This document shows, piece by piece, positions 8,910-17,597 of a stretch of 64,000 nucleotides of DNA (position 1 is its first letter; the number at the start of each line of letters is the position of its first letter). The notes below the pieces were generated by a model. That model had not been told where the DNA came from, made no database searches, and saw only the letters and a list, made by a program, of their open reading frames with translations. The position numbers and the translations under genes were made by a program. Source of the DNA: Pseudarthrobacter sp. W1I19 (lineage in GTDB: Bacteria; Actinomycetota; Actinomycetes; Actinomycetales; Micrococcaceae); contig NZ_JAUSZR010000001.1 in assembly GCF_030817835.1 (NCBI RefSeq), positions 3,038,001 to 3,102,000 on the forward strand, read 5' to 3'.

Positions 8910-10409
8910 CTATCCGGCGTAGGGGTCGGCGATGCCGATGTACTGGGTGTAGAGGTATTCCTCGATGCCTTCGAGGCCACCTTCGCGGCCCAGGCCGGAC
9001 TGCTTGACGCCGCCGAAAGGTGCGGCGGCGTTGGAGATGACGCCGGCGTTCAGGCCGAGCATGCCGGTTTCGAGCTTTTCGCCCATCCGGATGCCGCGGT
9101 TCAGGTCCTTGGTGAAAACGTAGGCCACCAGCCCGTATTCGGTGTTGTTGGCCAGCCGTACCGCGTCATCTTCGCTGCTGAAGGTGGTGATCGGGGCGAC
9201 GGGGCCGAAGATTTCCTCGGACAGGATCCGGGTGCCTTCGGTGACGCCGGAGAGGATGGTGGGCTGGTAGAAGTAGCCCGGGCCCTCCACCGGTCCGCCG
9301 CCCAGGACTGCTTTGGCGCCGGAGGCAACGGCGTCGGAGACCAGCTCGTGAACCTTGTCCCGGCTCTTGGCATCGATCAGCGGACCCACCTTGGATTCGG
9401 GTTCGGTGCCCCGGGCGGTGGTCATCTCCTTCATTTTCGCGGCGAACTTCTCCGCGAACTCGGCGGCAACCGATTCGTGGACGATGAAGCGGTTGGCCGC
9501 GGTGCAGGCCTCGCCCATGTTCCGCAGCTTGGCGAGCATGGCCCCGGCGACGGCGGCGTCGAGGTCGGCGTCTTCAAAGACGACGAAGGGGGCGTTCCCG
9601 CCCAGCTCCATGGAGGTGCGCAGCACGGTTTCGGAGGCGTCCGACAGCAGTCGGCGGCCCACTTCGGTGGAGCCGGTGAAGGAGAGCTTGCGCAGCCGCG
9701 AGTCCTTGATCAGCGGGCCCGTGGTGGCACCGGCTGTGGAGGTGGGGATGACGTTCAGGACGCCGGCGGGCAGGCCGGCTTCCATCATGACCGCGGCGAA
9801 CAGCTGGGAGGTCAGCGGCGTGAGGTTCGCGGACTTCAGCACCATGGTGCAGCCGGCTGCGACGGCCGGGGCGATCTTGCGGGTGGCCATGGCCAGCGGG
9901 AAGTTCCACGGGGTGATCAGCAGGCAGGGGCCCACCGGTTTCTTGGTGACCAGCAGCCGGGACTTGCCGTCCGGGGAGACGGAGTAGCGGCCGAAGGCAC
10001 GGACGGCTTCTTCGGAGAACCAGCGCAGGAACTCGGCACCGTAGGTCACCTCGCCGCGGGCTTCGGCCAGGGGCTTGCCCATTTCCATGGTCATCAAAAG
10101 CGCAAAATCCTCGGCGCGTTCGGTAACCAGGTCAAAGGCGCGGCGCAGGATTTCGCCGCGCTCCCGCGATGGGACCTTCGCCCAGGACTCCTGCGCGGCA
10201 GCGGCGGCATCCAGCGCCGCGGCACCATCTTCGGGACCGGCGTCGGCAATGCTCAACAGCACCTTGCCCGTGGCCGGATCTTCGACGTCGAACGTCTTGC
10301 CGGAAGCGGCGGCCCGCCACTCACCATTGATAAGCAGGCCGGTGGGAACAGAGGCCAAAAGGGCGCTTTCGCGTTCTGCGGAAACGGCCGGCTGTGCAGT
10401 GACAGTCAC
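8910..10409 (-). CDS. gabD: NAD(P)-dependent succinate-semialdehyde dehydrogenase
   Basis: An aldehyde dehydrogenase superfamily member of 499 residues. The catalytic Cys302 lies in GEACTAANRF and the general-base Glu268 in ELGGN; TPWNFPLAM near 167 and the Rossmann motif FTGSTEVGRR near 244 are typical of the GabD branch. It would oxidise succinate semialdehyde to succinate in GABA catabolism, although related semialdehydes are possible. The usual cofactor-region Glu (KPAE) reads LKSAN here. The start is GTG with GAGGGAG 5 nt upstream. It sits alone between the MoxR operon and rsmI and has no gabT nearby. Confidence 0.88.
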   Translation of the reverse strand: MTVTAQPAVSAERESALLASVPTGLLINGEWRAAASGKTFDVEDPATGKVLLSIADAGPEDGAAALDAAAAAQESWAKVPSRERGEILRRAFDLVTERAEDFALLMTMEMGKPLAEARGEVTYGAEFLRWFSEEAVRAFGRYSVSPDGKSRLLVTKKPVGPCLLITPWNFPLAMATRKIAPAVAAGCTMVLKSANLTPLTSQLFAAVMMEAGLPAGVLNVIPTSTAGATTGPLIKDSRLRKLSFTGSTEVGRRLLSDASETVLRTSMELGGNAPFVVFEDADLDAAVAGAMLAKLRNMGEACTAANRFIVHESVAAEFAEKFAAKMKEMTTARGTEPESKVGPLIDAKSRDKVHELVSDAVASGAKAVLGGGPVEGPGYFYQPTILSGVTEGTRILSEEIFGPVAPITTFSSEDDAVRLANNTEYGLVAYVFTKDLNRGIRMGEKLETGMLGLNAGVISNAAAPFGGVKQSGLGREGGLEGIEEYLYTQYIGIADPYAG

Positions 10410-10550
10410 GATGACTCCCTCGTCAGTAGGGTTATTGCAGCCCGCGGGCAGGTGGCCGGAACGGCCGCAGTGATACGGGCTGATTAGTTGCCAGACTACT
10501 GCCGGGCCGCGAGCCGGTCTACGCCTTTACGCACTACCGCAAGAGGAAAG

Positions 10551-10570
10551 GGCTGTGCACCTGCACAGCC
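10551..10570 (-). terminator. Intrinsic terminator downstream of rsmI
   Basis: GGCTGTGCA / TGCACAGCC, 9-bp arms with a 2-nt loop, followed on the minus strand by CTTTCC. It separates rsmI from gabD. Confidence 0.6.
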
Positions 10571-10593
10571 TCAGCACAGGGAACTAGGCAACC

Positions 10594-11529
10594 CTAGCGG
10601 GCAGCCAAAACCGCTGAATAGAGCTCCCGTTTGCTCACCCGGACATCCTCCGCGACAGCGGCAACGGCCTCCTTGAGCCGGATGCCCTGCGCCACCAGCT
10701 CATTGACCGCAGCCACGTGGTCTTCGGGTGTTCCGGCGGCCTGCTCCGGGGCCCCTGCCAACACCACCGCAATCTCACCCCGCACCTCAGTGCTTTCGGC
10801 CCACTGCAGGAGGTCGTCCAGGGAGCCGCGAATGACTTCCTCATAGGTTTTGGTCAGTTCGCGGCAGACTGCGACACGCCGCTCCGGGCCGAACCGTTCC
10901 CGCAGGGCCCGCAGCATGGCTTCGAGCCGATGCGGCGCTTCGAAGAACACCATGGTCCGCCGCTCCCCGGCGAGGTCAGCCAGGCGTGAGGCCCTTTCCC
11001 CGGCCTTCCGCGGCAGGAAACCTTCAAAGCAGAAGCGGTCGGTGGGCAGGCCGGAGAGCGCCAGGGCCGTCAGGACTGCCGATGGCCCAGGAACAGCGGT
11101 CACAGTGAGTCCGGCCGTTACGGCGCCCTCCACCAGCCGGAAGCCGGGGTCGGATACCGACGGCATTCCGGCGTCTGTGACCATAACAAGGGTCTTTCCA
11201 GCCCTGACCTGGTCGAGGAGTTCAGCAGTCTTAGCGGCCTCGTTATGCTCGTGGTAACTGATCACCCGCCCTGCCACCGTCACCCCCAGGTTCTGTACCA
11301 GCCGGTGCAGTCGGCGGGTGTCCTCAGCGGCAACAATGTCCGCCGTCGCCAGCAGTTCCACCAGCCGGGCGGAGGCGTCGCCGGCGTTCCCGATCGGCGT
11401 GGCGGCGAGCACGATCCGCCCGGCCACCTGGCCCGGTGCCGTAACCGCTGCATCCCCTGCGGGTTCTCCACCAGCCTGGCTGGAGGGTGCAATGCCGGAA
11501 TCAGGGAAGGGGCTGGGGTTAGGGTCCAC
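10594..11529 (-). CDS. rsmI: 16S rRNA (cytidine1402-2'-O)-methyltransferase
   Basis: RsmI adds a 2'-O-methyl group to C1402 in the ribosomal decoding centre using SAM. The 311-residue protein has a tetrapyrrole-methylase fold with ATPIGNAGD at about residue 43, AAEDTRRLHRL, and VMVTDAGMPSVSDPG near 115, all typical of RsmI. The 35-residue N-terminal extension is Pro/Ser-rich. GTG 11529 lies 6 nt after a TAGGCT -10, so the gene is probably leaderless. It is divergent from pmt, the same arrangement as Rv1003/Rv1002c in M. tuberculosis. Confidence 0.95.
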   Translation of the reverse strand: MDPNPSPFPDSGIAPSSQAGGEPAGDAAVTAPGQVAGRIVLAATPIGNAGDASARLVELLATADIVAAEDTRRLHRLVQNLGVTVAGRVISYHEHNEAAKTAELLDQVRAGKTLVMVTDAGMPSVSDPGFRLVEGAVTAGLTVTAVPGPSAVLTALALSGLPTDRFCFEGFLPRKAGERASRLADLAGERRTMVFFEAPHRLEAMLRALRERFGPERRVAVCRELTKTYEEVIRGSLDDLLQWAESTEVRGEIAVVLAGAPEQAAGTPEDHVAAVNELVAQGIRLKEAVAAVAEDVRVSKRELYSAVLAAR

Positions 11530-11535
11530 GCCACC

Positions 11536-11541
11536 AGCCTA
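11536..11541 (-). promoter_or_regulatory. -10 element for leaderless rsmI
   Basis: TAGGCT (minus strand) ends 6 nt before GTG 11529. The divergent pmt promoter lies within about 40 bp, so the two may compete. Confidence 0.6.
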
Positions 11542-11570
11542 CTGCTGCGGGCGCTGCCAGCCGCAAAAGG

Positions 11571-11576
11571 TAGCAT
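11571..11576 (+). promoter_or_regulatory. Candidate -10 element for pmt
   Basis: TAGCAT ends 7 nt before GTG 11584. If real, it makes GTG 11584 rather than ATG 11575 the start. Confidence 0.45.
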
Positions 11577-11583
11577 GGGGCTC

Positions 11584-13302
11584 GTGACGCAGACCTCGAC
11601 GCGGCCAGCCGGGGCCGGACACGCCACACCCGCGGCGTCCAGCGCAAGCTCTCCAGCAGCCGGCGGCCAACCCGGAAACGCCCCGGCCCGGCCATGGATC
11701 AGCCGCCCGGCCGAGGCATTTACCGCCGATTCCCTCCGCACCCGGCTGTTGGGCCCCCGGGAGCAGTGGCGCGACTACCCGCCGTCGCTGCGGCTGTGGT
11801 TCCTGCTGGTTCCTGTCCTGACGGCCGTGACAGGCGGGGTCCTCCGGTTCGTCCGGCTGGAGACACCGCACAAGCTGGTTTTCGACGAGACCTATTACGT
11901 CAAGGATGCCTACTCGTACCTGCTGAGCGGTTACGAACGGGCCTGGCCGGACAAAGCCAACGATTCCTTCAACGCCGGAAACCCGGGCGTCCTCCTGAAC
12001 TCGCCCGAATACGTGGTCCATCCCCCAGTGGGAAAATGGATGATCGCTGCCGGCATGTGGCTCTTCGGCCCGGACAGTTCCTTCGGCTGGCGCTTCTCCG
12101 CAGCCCTGACCGGCACCCTGTCCATCCTGCTCCTGTCATTCATCGCCCTGAAGCTCTTCGGTTCGCTTCCGCTCGCGGGAGCCGCGGGCCTCCTGCTTGC
12201 CGTGGACGGGCACCACCTGGTGATGTCCCGGACCTCGCTGCTGGACATCTTCCTCATGTTTTGGGTCCTCGCGGCGTTCGGCGCACTGCTGCTTGACAGG
12301 GATGACGGACGACGGCGGCTGGCCGCCAGGCTTGCCCGGGCGGCGGAGGCCAGCGGGGAACGTCCCACTCCGGCACAGCTCTTGTCCGGGCCCTGGCTGG
12401 GGGTTCGCTGGTGGCGGATTGCGGCGGGCCTCTGCCTGGGCCTAGCCGTGGGTACCAAGTGGTCCGGACTGTTCTTCCTTGCCGCCTTCGGCATCCTTAC
12501 GGTGCTGTGGGACCTCAATGCGCGCCGGGTGGCGGGTATCCGCGGCTGGATCAGCGGCGGCATCATCAAGGACGGTGTTCCGGCATTCCTGGGCATGGTT
12601 CCGGTTGCCGCCGTGGCCTACGCCCTGAGCTGGACGGGCTGGTTCCGGTCGGAGGACGCCTATTTCCGCCGCTGGGCGCAAAGCAATCCTTCCGCGGAGT
12701 GGGGCTGGCTGCCGGATTCTGTCCGGTCCCTTGCGCACTACCACCTGGAAGCGTACAAGTTCCATCAGGGCCTTGGTTCGGAGCATCCCTACGAGGCAAG
12801 TGCCTGGAGCTGGCTCGTGATGGGCCGGCCGACGTCGTTCTTCTATGAGTCCCCCGAGCGCGGCACCCCTGGCTGCGACTTTGACCGGTGCACATCCGCC
12901 ATCCTGTCGGTGGGGAACCCGTTGATCTGGTGGACGGCCACCATTTCGCTGGTGGTGCTCCTGTTCTGGTGGGCGGGACGCCGTGACTGGCGGGCAGGGG
13001 CCGTGCTCGCCGGCGTGGCCGCCGGATACCTGCCATGGTTCATGTACCCCGAACGGACCATGTTCTACTTTTACGCCGTCTCCTTCGAACCGTTCCTGGT
13101 GCTGGCCCTGGTCTACTGCCTGGGGCTGGTCCTGGGGAAAACCACGGATCCGCCGTGGCGCCGCCGGTCCGGGCTGTATCTGGTGGCCGTGTTTGTGGCG
13201 GCGGCCATGCTGTTGTCGGCCTTCTTCTACCCGGTATGGGCCGCCGAGATCATCCCGTACCAGCAGTGGAGGCTTCGAATGTGGATGCCGTCCTGGATCT
13301 AG
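11584..13302 (+). CDS. pmt: Dolichyl-phosphate-mannose--protein mannosyltransferase (PMT family)
   Basis: An integral membrane GT-C enzyme that transfers mannose from polyprenyl-phosphate mannose to Ser/Thr of exported proteins, homologous to mycobacterial Rv1002c. The 572-residue product has about ten membrane segments. The key acidic pair Asp101-Glu102 lies in DETYYVKDAYS in the first external loop, and HPPVGKWMIA follows. A C-terminal four-helix PMT_4TMC region ends at the conserved PYQQWRLRMWMPSW. Start GTG 11584 is favoured by the TAGCAT -10; ATG 11575 with AAAAGG upstream is the alternative. manA at 33544 could supply mannose phosphates. Confidence 0.92.
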   Translation: MTQTSTRPAGAGHATPAASSASSPAAGGQPGNAPARPWISRPAEAFTADSLRTRLLGPREQWRDYPPSLRLWFLLVPVLTAVTGGVLRFVRLETPHKLVFDETYYVKDAYSYLLSGYERAWPDKANDSFNAGNPGVLLNSPEYVVHPPVGKWMIAAGMWLFGPDSSFGWRFSAALTGTLSILLLSFIALKLFGSLPLAGAAGLLLAVDGHHLVMSRTSLLDIFLMFWVLAAFGALLLDRDDGRRRLAARLARAAEASGERPTPAQLLSGPWLGVRWWRIAAGLCLGLAVGTKWSGLFFLAAFGILTVLWDLNARRVAGIRGWISGGIIKDGVPAFLGMVPVAAVAYALSWTGWFRSEDAYFRRWAQSNPSAEWGWLPDSVRSLAHYHLEAYKFHQGLGSEHPYEASAWSWLVMGRPTSFFYESPERGTPGCDFDRCTSAILSVGNPLIWWTATISLVVLLFWWAGRRDWRAGAVLAGVAAGYLPWFMYPERTMFYFYAVSFEPFLVLALVYCLGLVLGKTTDPPWRRRSGLYLVAVFVAAAMLLSAFFYPVWAAEIIPYQQWRLRMWMPSWI

Positions 13303-13367
13303 GGCAGGATGTCAGGAGACCCCGAAGGAGCCGCTGCCGCGGCGTGGCAGCGGAACGGAGACCTGCT

Positions 13368-15197
13368 GTGAGAGAAGCGAGCACGGAGCTGCTGGTTGAG
13401 CTTGATGCTGCCAGCAACGTCACCGACCTGTTGCTGGAACAGCAGGCCGCCAATCCGGCGCGTGCCCTGTACCGGCGCAAGGGGCCTAATGGCTGGGTGG
13501 ACGTTCCGGCGCAGAAATTCCTGCAGGATGTCAGCGCGCTTGCCAAGGGGCTCATCGCCGGCGGACTCGAGCCCGGTGACGCCGTGGCGGTGATGTCGGC
13601 CACCTCCTATGAATGGACGCTGGTGGATTTCGCCATCTGGTTTGCCGGCGGAGTGACCGTGCCCATCTACGAAACGTCCTCCGCCAGCCAGGTGGAATGG
13701 ATCCTCCACGACGCCGGAGTCCGGCGCGTGTTCGCGGAAAACCGGGCCAAGGCGGAGCTCGTCGCTGGTGTCCTGGCCGGCTCGTCCCTGCTCCGGGACC
13801 GGCTGATCAACGTGGTCCGGATGGATTTCGACGGCGATGCCCCCAACCTCGCGAGCCTTGCCGCTGCAGGGACGGGCGTCACCGACGCCGAGCTGGAACG
13901 GCACCGGGGCAAGGCTGTGCTGGACGACGTCGCCTCCCTGGTTTACACCTCCGGGACCACGGGCAAGCCCAAGGGCTGCGAAATCACGCACGGCAACTTC
14001 GCCCTGGTAGCCAAGAACATTGTTGCATTCCTTCCAGAGCTGCTGCTCCAGGAACAGGCCCGGACGTTGATGTTCCTGCCTCTCGCCCACGTGCTGGCCC
14101 GTGCGGTGCAGGTGGTCTGCCTGACAGCTGGTGCCACGTTGGCGCACTCGCCGGGCGCAGCCCAGCTGATCGAAGACCTGGGCTCATTCAGGCCCACCTT
14201 CCTCCTGGTGGTTCCACGGATCTTTGAAAAGGTCCGTGCTGCCGCGGCGCACAAGGCGGCAGTAGGGGGCAAAGCCCGGCTGTTCAGCGCAGCGTCCGCC
14301 ACGGCCATTGAGTACTCAAAGGCGGAGGACCGGCGAAGCCGCGGTGAAGGCGATGGCCCAGGCCTGCTGTGCCGGATCCGCCATGGAATTTTCGACAGGA
14401 TGCTCTACCCGCGGCTCCGCCAGGCCATGGGCGGCCAGGTGGGGTACACCGTTTCCGGCGCCAGCCCGCTGAGCCTTGAGGACGCCCATTTCTTCCGCGG
14501 CGCAGGGATCCCGGTCCTGGAAGGCTACGGCCTGACCGAAACCACTGCTCCGTGCGCAGTCAACACCCCGGCGCGTACCAGGGTGGGATCAGTGGGCATC
14601 CCCATTCCAGGCACCACCATCCGGGTGGCCGAGGACGGGGAGATCCTGGTGAAGGGCATCGGCGTCTTCCGGGGATATCACGCCAACCAGGCCGCGAACG
14701 CCGAGGCTTTTGTGGACGGTTTCTTGCGAACCGGCGATCTGGGGGAACTGGACCCGCAGGGATTCCTCACCATTACGGGTCGGAAGAAGGACCTGCTGGT
14801 CACCGCCGGGGGAAAAAACGTGGCGCCCGGACCCCTCGAGGAAAAAATCCGGGCACATCAGCTGGTGGGCCATGCCGTGGTTGTGGGTGACGGCAAGCCG
14901 TTTATCTCAGCGCTGGTGACCCTGGATCCAGAAGGCCTGGAGAACTGGTGCTCGGAGCGCGGCCTGCCGTCCCGGTCCATCAGGGAGGCCGCCGGCGATC
15001 CGCAGGTGGCGGCCGCGGTGCAGGAAGCGGTGGACCAGGCGAATCTGTTGGTGTCCAAAGCGGAATCCATCCGCAAAATCGCCGTGCTGGGAGCGGAATT
15101 CACCGTCGAATCCGGTCACCTCACGCCGTCGCTGAAGGTGAAGCGCAGCGCCGTGGTGCACGATTTCGAAGCCGAGATCGGCAAGCTTTACGACTGA
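13368..15197 (+). CDS. Long-chain fatty-acid--CoA ligase (AMP-binding, FadD15-like)
   Basis: An acyl-adenylating enzyme of 609 residues that activates fatty acids to acyl-CoA. The P-loop-like motif LVYTSGTTGKPKG occurs near residue 193, GYGLTETTAP near 386 and TGDLGELD near 450. The Gly/Lys-rich ITGRKKDLLVTAGGKNVAP is followed by the C-terminal subdomain. Together these mark the long-chain (FAA1/FadD15) branch. Start GTG 13368 is preceded by GGAG 7 nt upstream. The gene ends 10 nt inside the convergent TIGR01906 gene. The substrate chain length cannot be read from sequence. Confidence 0.9.
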   Translation: MREASTELLVELDAASNVTDLLLEQQAANPARALYRRKGPNGWVDVPAQKFLQDVSALAKGLIAGGLEPGDAVAVMSATSYEWTLVDFAIWFAGGVTVPIYETSSASQVEWILHDAGVRRVFAENRAKAELVAGVLAGSSLLRDRLINVVRMDFDGDAPNLASLAAAGTGVTDAELERHRGKAVLDDVASLVYTSGTTGKPKGCEITHGNFALVAKNIVAFLPELLLQEQARTLMFLPLAHVLARAVQVVCLTAGATLAHSPGAAQLIEDLGSFRPTFLLVVPRIFEKVRAAAAHKAAVGGKARLFSAASATAIEYSKAEDRRSRGEGDGPGLLCRIRHGIFDRMLYPRLRQAMGGQVGYTVSGASPLSLEDAHFFRGAGIPVLEGYGLTETTAPCAVNTPARTRVGSVGIPIPGTTIRVAEDGEILVKGIGVFRGYHANQAANAEAFVDGFLRTGDLGELDPQGFLTITGRKKDLLVTAGGKNVAPGPLEEKIRAHQLVGHAVVVGDGKPFISALVTLDPEGLENWCSERGLPSRSIREAAGDPQVAAAVQEAVDQANLLVSKAESIRKIAVLGAEFTVESGHLTPSLKVKRSAVVHDFEAEIGKLYD

Positions 15198-16423
15198 TCC
15201 GCTGACTTCCCGGCTGCCGCCGTCGTTTTCTCCGCTACCAGGCCGCGCCGCCGGCGTGTCGGCCAGGTGAGGATCAGCGTCACAAGCGCTGTCAGCACGA
15301 CCAGGCCCCCGATCACCATTCCGGCGTCAATCCAGAACTGGCCGGGGAACAACCGGATCAGGGTGTCGTCCATGCTGAATGTCCAGGAGCCCTCGGCGAA
15401 GAAGATCCGGTGGAACTCGGTGAAGAACTGCTGCCATCCCAACACTGCCAGCGTTCCCAGCCCCAGGATCAGCACCAGCGTGATGAGGGAGCCGGCGAAC
15501 AGTCCCCTCCTGACGCCTCCGGAACTGCGCCTGCGCAGGTACAGGATGGCGATCAGGCTGAACAGGACCAGCAGCACGCCCGCCCCGAAGGTGGACAGGA
15601 TCACCAGCTTGACGTCCGCCATGTGGCTGACTTCGCCGTCCTTGAACAACTTGTCCCCGCTGCGGTGCACCAGGTCCCCCAGGTAGCGCGGGCCGGCCCA
15701 GTTGCTGAGGTAGTCCACGGCGTAGGAGCCGTAGGTCATTCTGTCGTCGGTGCTGAACCCGTAGCCGTCGCCGGGAAATCCGGGGCGGTTGTATTCCACC
15801 CAAAGGAACAGGGGGCTGGTGACCGCGCGGACGGCGAGGATCAGCAAGACCAGCGGAAAGAAGATGGCGAGCAGGACCTGCATCACACGGGGAGCCACCG
15901 GTTTGGCGTTTGCGGCGCTTTCCCGCTGGGCGTTGCGGCGCTCCACTTCTTCCTGGGGCGGGCGGACCTGGAGGGCCGAGGTGGGCAACTGCTCCCGGAA
16001 GACGGGTGAGCTTTCCCGGCTGGACGAAGCCTCCGGTTCCTCGACGGCGGCCTCAGCGGCTTTGCGGTCCGCCCGGCTCTCCGGCTGCTCAACCCTGCCC
16101 GCACCCTGGGCAGACGTGCCGGCCGACACTGTGGAGCCGTGGGCATCCACCCCGCCACGGGAAGGCGTTCCCCGGTGAGCATCAGCGAAACCGGCAGGTT
16201 CAACTGTGCTGCCGGAATGAGTGCTGCCGGAATGAGTGCTTGCGGATTCTGCGCTGACGGGTTCATGGGCGTCATCAGTGGCCGGGCCTCCGGTGTCTGT
16301 GCCGCCCGTCATCCAGGAAAACGCCGGCTCTGCAGAGTCCCCGGACGTGTCCAGGATCGGGTCCGGCTGCGGCTCGGCTCGCCGGGCGCGGGCAGGAGTG
16401 TCGTCTTTCACAGCAGGGTCCAC
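15188..16423 (-). CDS. TIGR01906 / DUF1461 family integral membrane protein
   Basis: A 411-residue protein of unknown function. Residues 1-170 are hydrophilic, Ser/Thr/Glu-rich and include a near-tandem HSGSTHSGST repeat. The rest has the TIGR01906 pattern: a first membrane segment (LLAIFFPLVLLILAVRAV), an external loop with MTYGSYAVDYLSNW, then three further segments. The GTG start at 16423 has only a weak CGGAA upstream; a TAGGCT -10 at 16481-16486 would give a leader of about 50 nt. It overlaps the acyl-CoA ligase tail to tail by 10 nt. Confidence 0.78.
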   Translation of the reverse strand: MDPAVKDDTPARARRAEPQPDPILDTSGDSAEPAFSWMTGGTDTGGPATDDAHEPVSAESASTHSGSTHSGSTVEPAGFADAHRGTPSRGGVDAHGSTVSAGTSAQGAGRVEQPESRADRKAAEAAVEEPEASSSRESSPVFREQLPTSALQVRPPQEEVERRNAQRESAANAKPVAPRVMQVLLAIFFPLVLLILAVRAVTSPLFLWVEYNRPGFPGDGYGFSTDDRMTYGSYAVDYLSNWAGPRYLGDLVHRSGDKLFKDGEVSHMADVKLVILSTFGAGVLLVLFSLIAILYLRRRSSGGVRRGLFAGSLITLVLILGLGTLAVLGWQQFFTEFHRIFFAEGSWTFSMDDTLIRLFPGQFWIDAGMVIGGLVVLTALVTLILTWPTRRRRGLVAEKTTAAAGKSADQS

Positions 16424-16537
16424 TTCCGTTGGGTCTTCGCGCCTGGTTCCGGGTCCATTGCGCGTTTTCTCTGTTGACGAGCCTACCGTCCGGAATTCCG
16501 GCTGCGCGAGGAACCACCCCGGCAGGATTACAACGAT

Positions 16538-17530
16538 TCAGGCAGCGATGTCGGAATAGCCCGCATCCTCGCGGCGCAGGTCACCGCGCTCCCCCGCCAG
16601 GTATGCAGGCCGGCCGCACACCACCACATAAAGCCAGTACCCGCCCAGGACCGTGGCTCCAATGCCGATCTTGGCCCATACCGGCAGTGCGCTGGGTGTC
16701 ACGAACCCTTCCACGAGGCCGGAGACGAACAGCACCAGGACCAGTCCCAAGGCAACGGTGATCAGTGACCGGCCTTCCTCGGCCACGGCCCTTCCACGGG
16801 AGCGCGGGCCCGGTGACACCATGGCCCAAAAAATCCGGAGGCCGGCGGCGGAGGCGATAACCACTCCCGTGAGCTCCATCAGGCCGTGCGGCAGGATGTA
16901 GCTGAAGAAAACGTCAGACTTGCCGGCCGCGGCGAAGATGCCGGCAGCAATGCCCACCCCTTGGGCGTTGGCGAACAGGATCATGGGCACCCACACGCCG
17001 GTGATCCCCAGTGCCACGGCCTGCGCGCTGATCCAGGCGTTGTTGGTCCAGACCGCCCCGGCGAAGGATGCGGCAGGGTTCTCCGAGTAATAGTTGATGA
17101 AGTCTTCCTCGATGTACTGCCGGGCCGCCGCTTCGGATGCCACTGCCCGCAGCGCCTCAGCGTTCCCGCTGATCCACAAGGCATAGGCGGCGCCTATCAG
17201 GACGAACACGGCACCGCACGCCAGGGTAAGCCAGGTGAGCCGGTACAACGCGGCAGGAAGGGCCACCACAAAGAACCGTGCCAGGTCGGCCATCACGTTC
17301 GAGCGTGCTCCGGTGAAACGGGTGCGGGCCTGCGCCAGCGTGGCCGAAAGGGACGCGGACAGACCGCTTTCCGGAGCAAGGGACCGGATAAGGGACAGAT
17401 GTGCGGACGTCGACTGGTAGAGGGCCAGCAGCTCATCTGCCTCGGACCCGGTGAGCCTGGCCTTGTAGGCGATCTCATGCAGCCGGGACCACTTGTCCGC
17501 ATTGATGGCGGAGAACGCGTCCATATCCAC
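16538..17530 (-). CDS. Stage II sporulation protein M (SpoIIM/DUF95) family membrane protein
   Basis: A 330-residue protein with a 100-residue helical N-terminus and about five membrane segments. Motifs such as YIEEDFINYYSENPAASFA and LPHGLMELTGVVIA are typical of the SpoIIM/DUF95 family. Non-sporulating actinobacteria carry this family next to RDD, MoxR and DUF58 genes, so a sporulation role is not implied. The GTG start lies 6 nt after TAGGCT (leaderless). It is divergent from the RDD gene 68 bp away, a frequent pairing. Function is unknown; envelope remodelling is an inference. Confidence 0.88.
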   Translation of the reverse strand: MDMDAFSAINADKWSRLHEIAYKARLTGSEADELLALYQSTSAHLSLIRSLAPESGLSASLSATLAQARTRFTGARSNVMADLARFFVVALPAALYRLTWLTLACGAVFVLIGAAYALWISGNAEALRAVASEAAARQYIEEDFINYYSENPAASFAGAVWTNNAWISAQAVALGITGVWVPMILFANAQGVGIAAGIFAAAGKSDVFFSYILPHGLMELTGVVIASAAGLRIFWAMVSPGPRSRGRAVAEEGRSLITVALGLVLVLFVSGLVEGFVTPSALPVWAKIGIGATVLGGYWLYVVVCGRPAYLAGERGDLRREDAGYSDIAA

Positions 17531-17536
17531 GGCATC

Positions 17537-17542
17537 AGCCTA
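17537..17542 (-). promoter_or_regulatory. -10 element for leaderless spoIIM-family gene
   Basis: TAGGCT (minus strand) ends 6 nt before GTG 17530. TAGACT at 17551-17556 on the plus strand may serve the divergent RDD gene. Confidence 0.55.
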
Positions 17543-17597
17543 GCGCCCGGCACTAGACTTGCGTCTGCAACATCAAATGCGCGGAACGGGGACCAGC

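Noticed and set aside
8901-10487. A 528-codon open frame on the plus strand opposite gabD
   Set aside because: It is Gly/Asp/His-rich with no domain, exactly antisense to a clear aldehyde dehydrogenase, and typical of GC-rich shadow frames.
16180-16260. Short tandem repeat around GAGTGCTGCCGGAAT as a CRISPR or mobile trace
   Set aside because: It is an in-frame coding duplication (HSGSTHSGST) in the TIGR01906 protein, with only two or three copies and no spacers.
16538-17530. Sporulation function from the SpoIIM-like gene
   Set aside because: The family is common in non-sporulating actinobacteria and no other sporulation gene is present.
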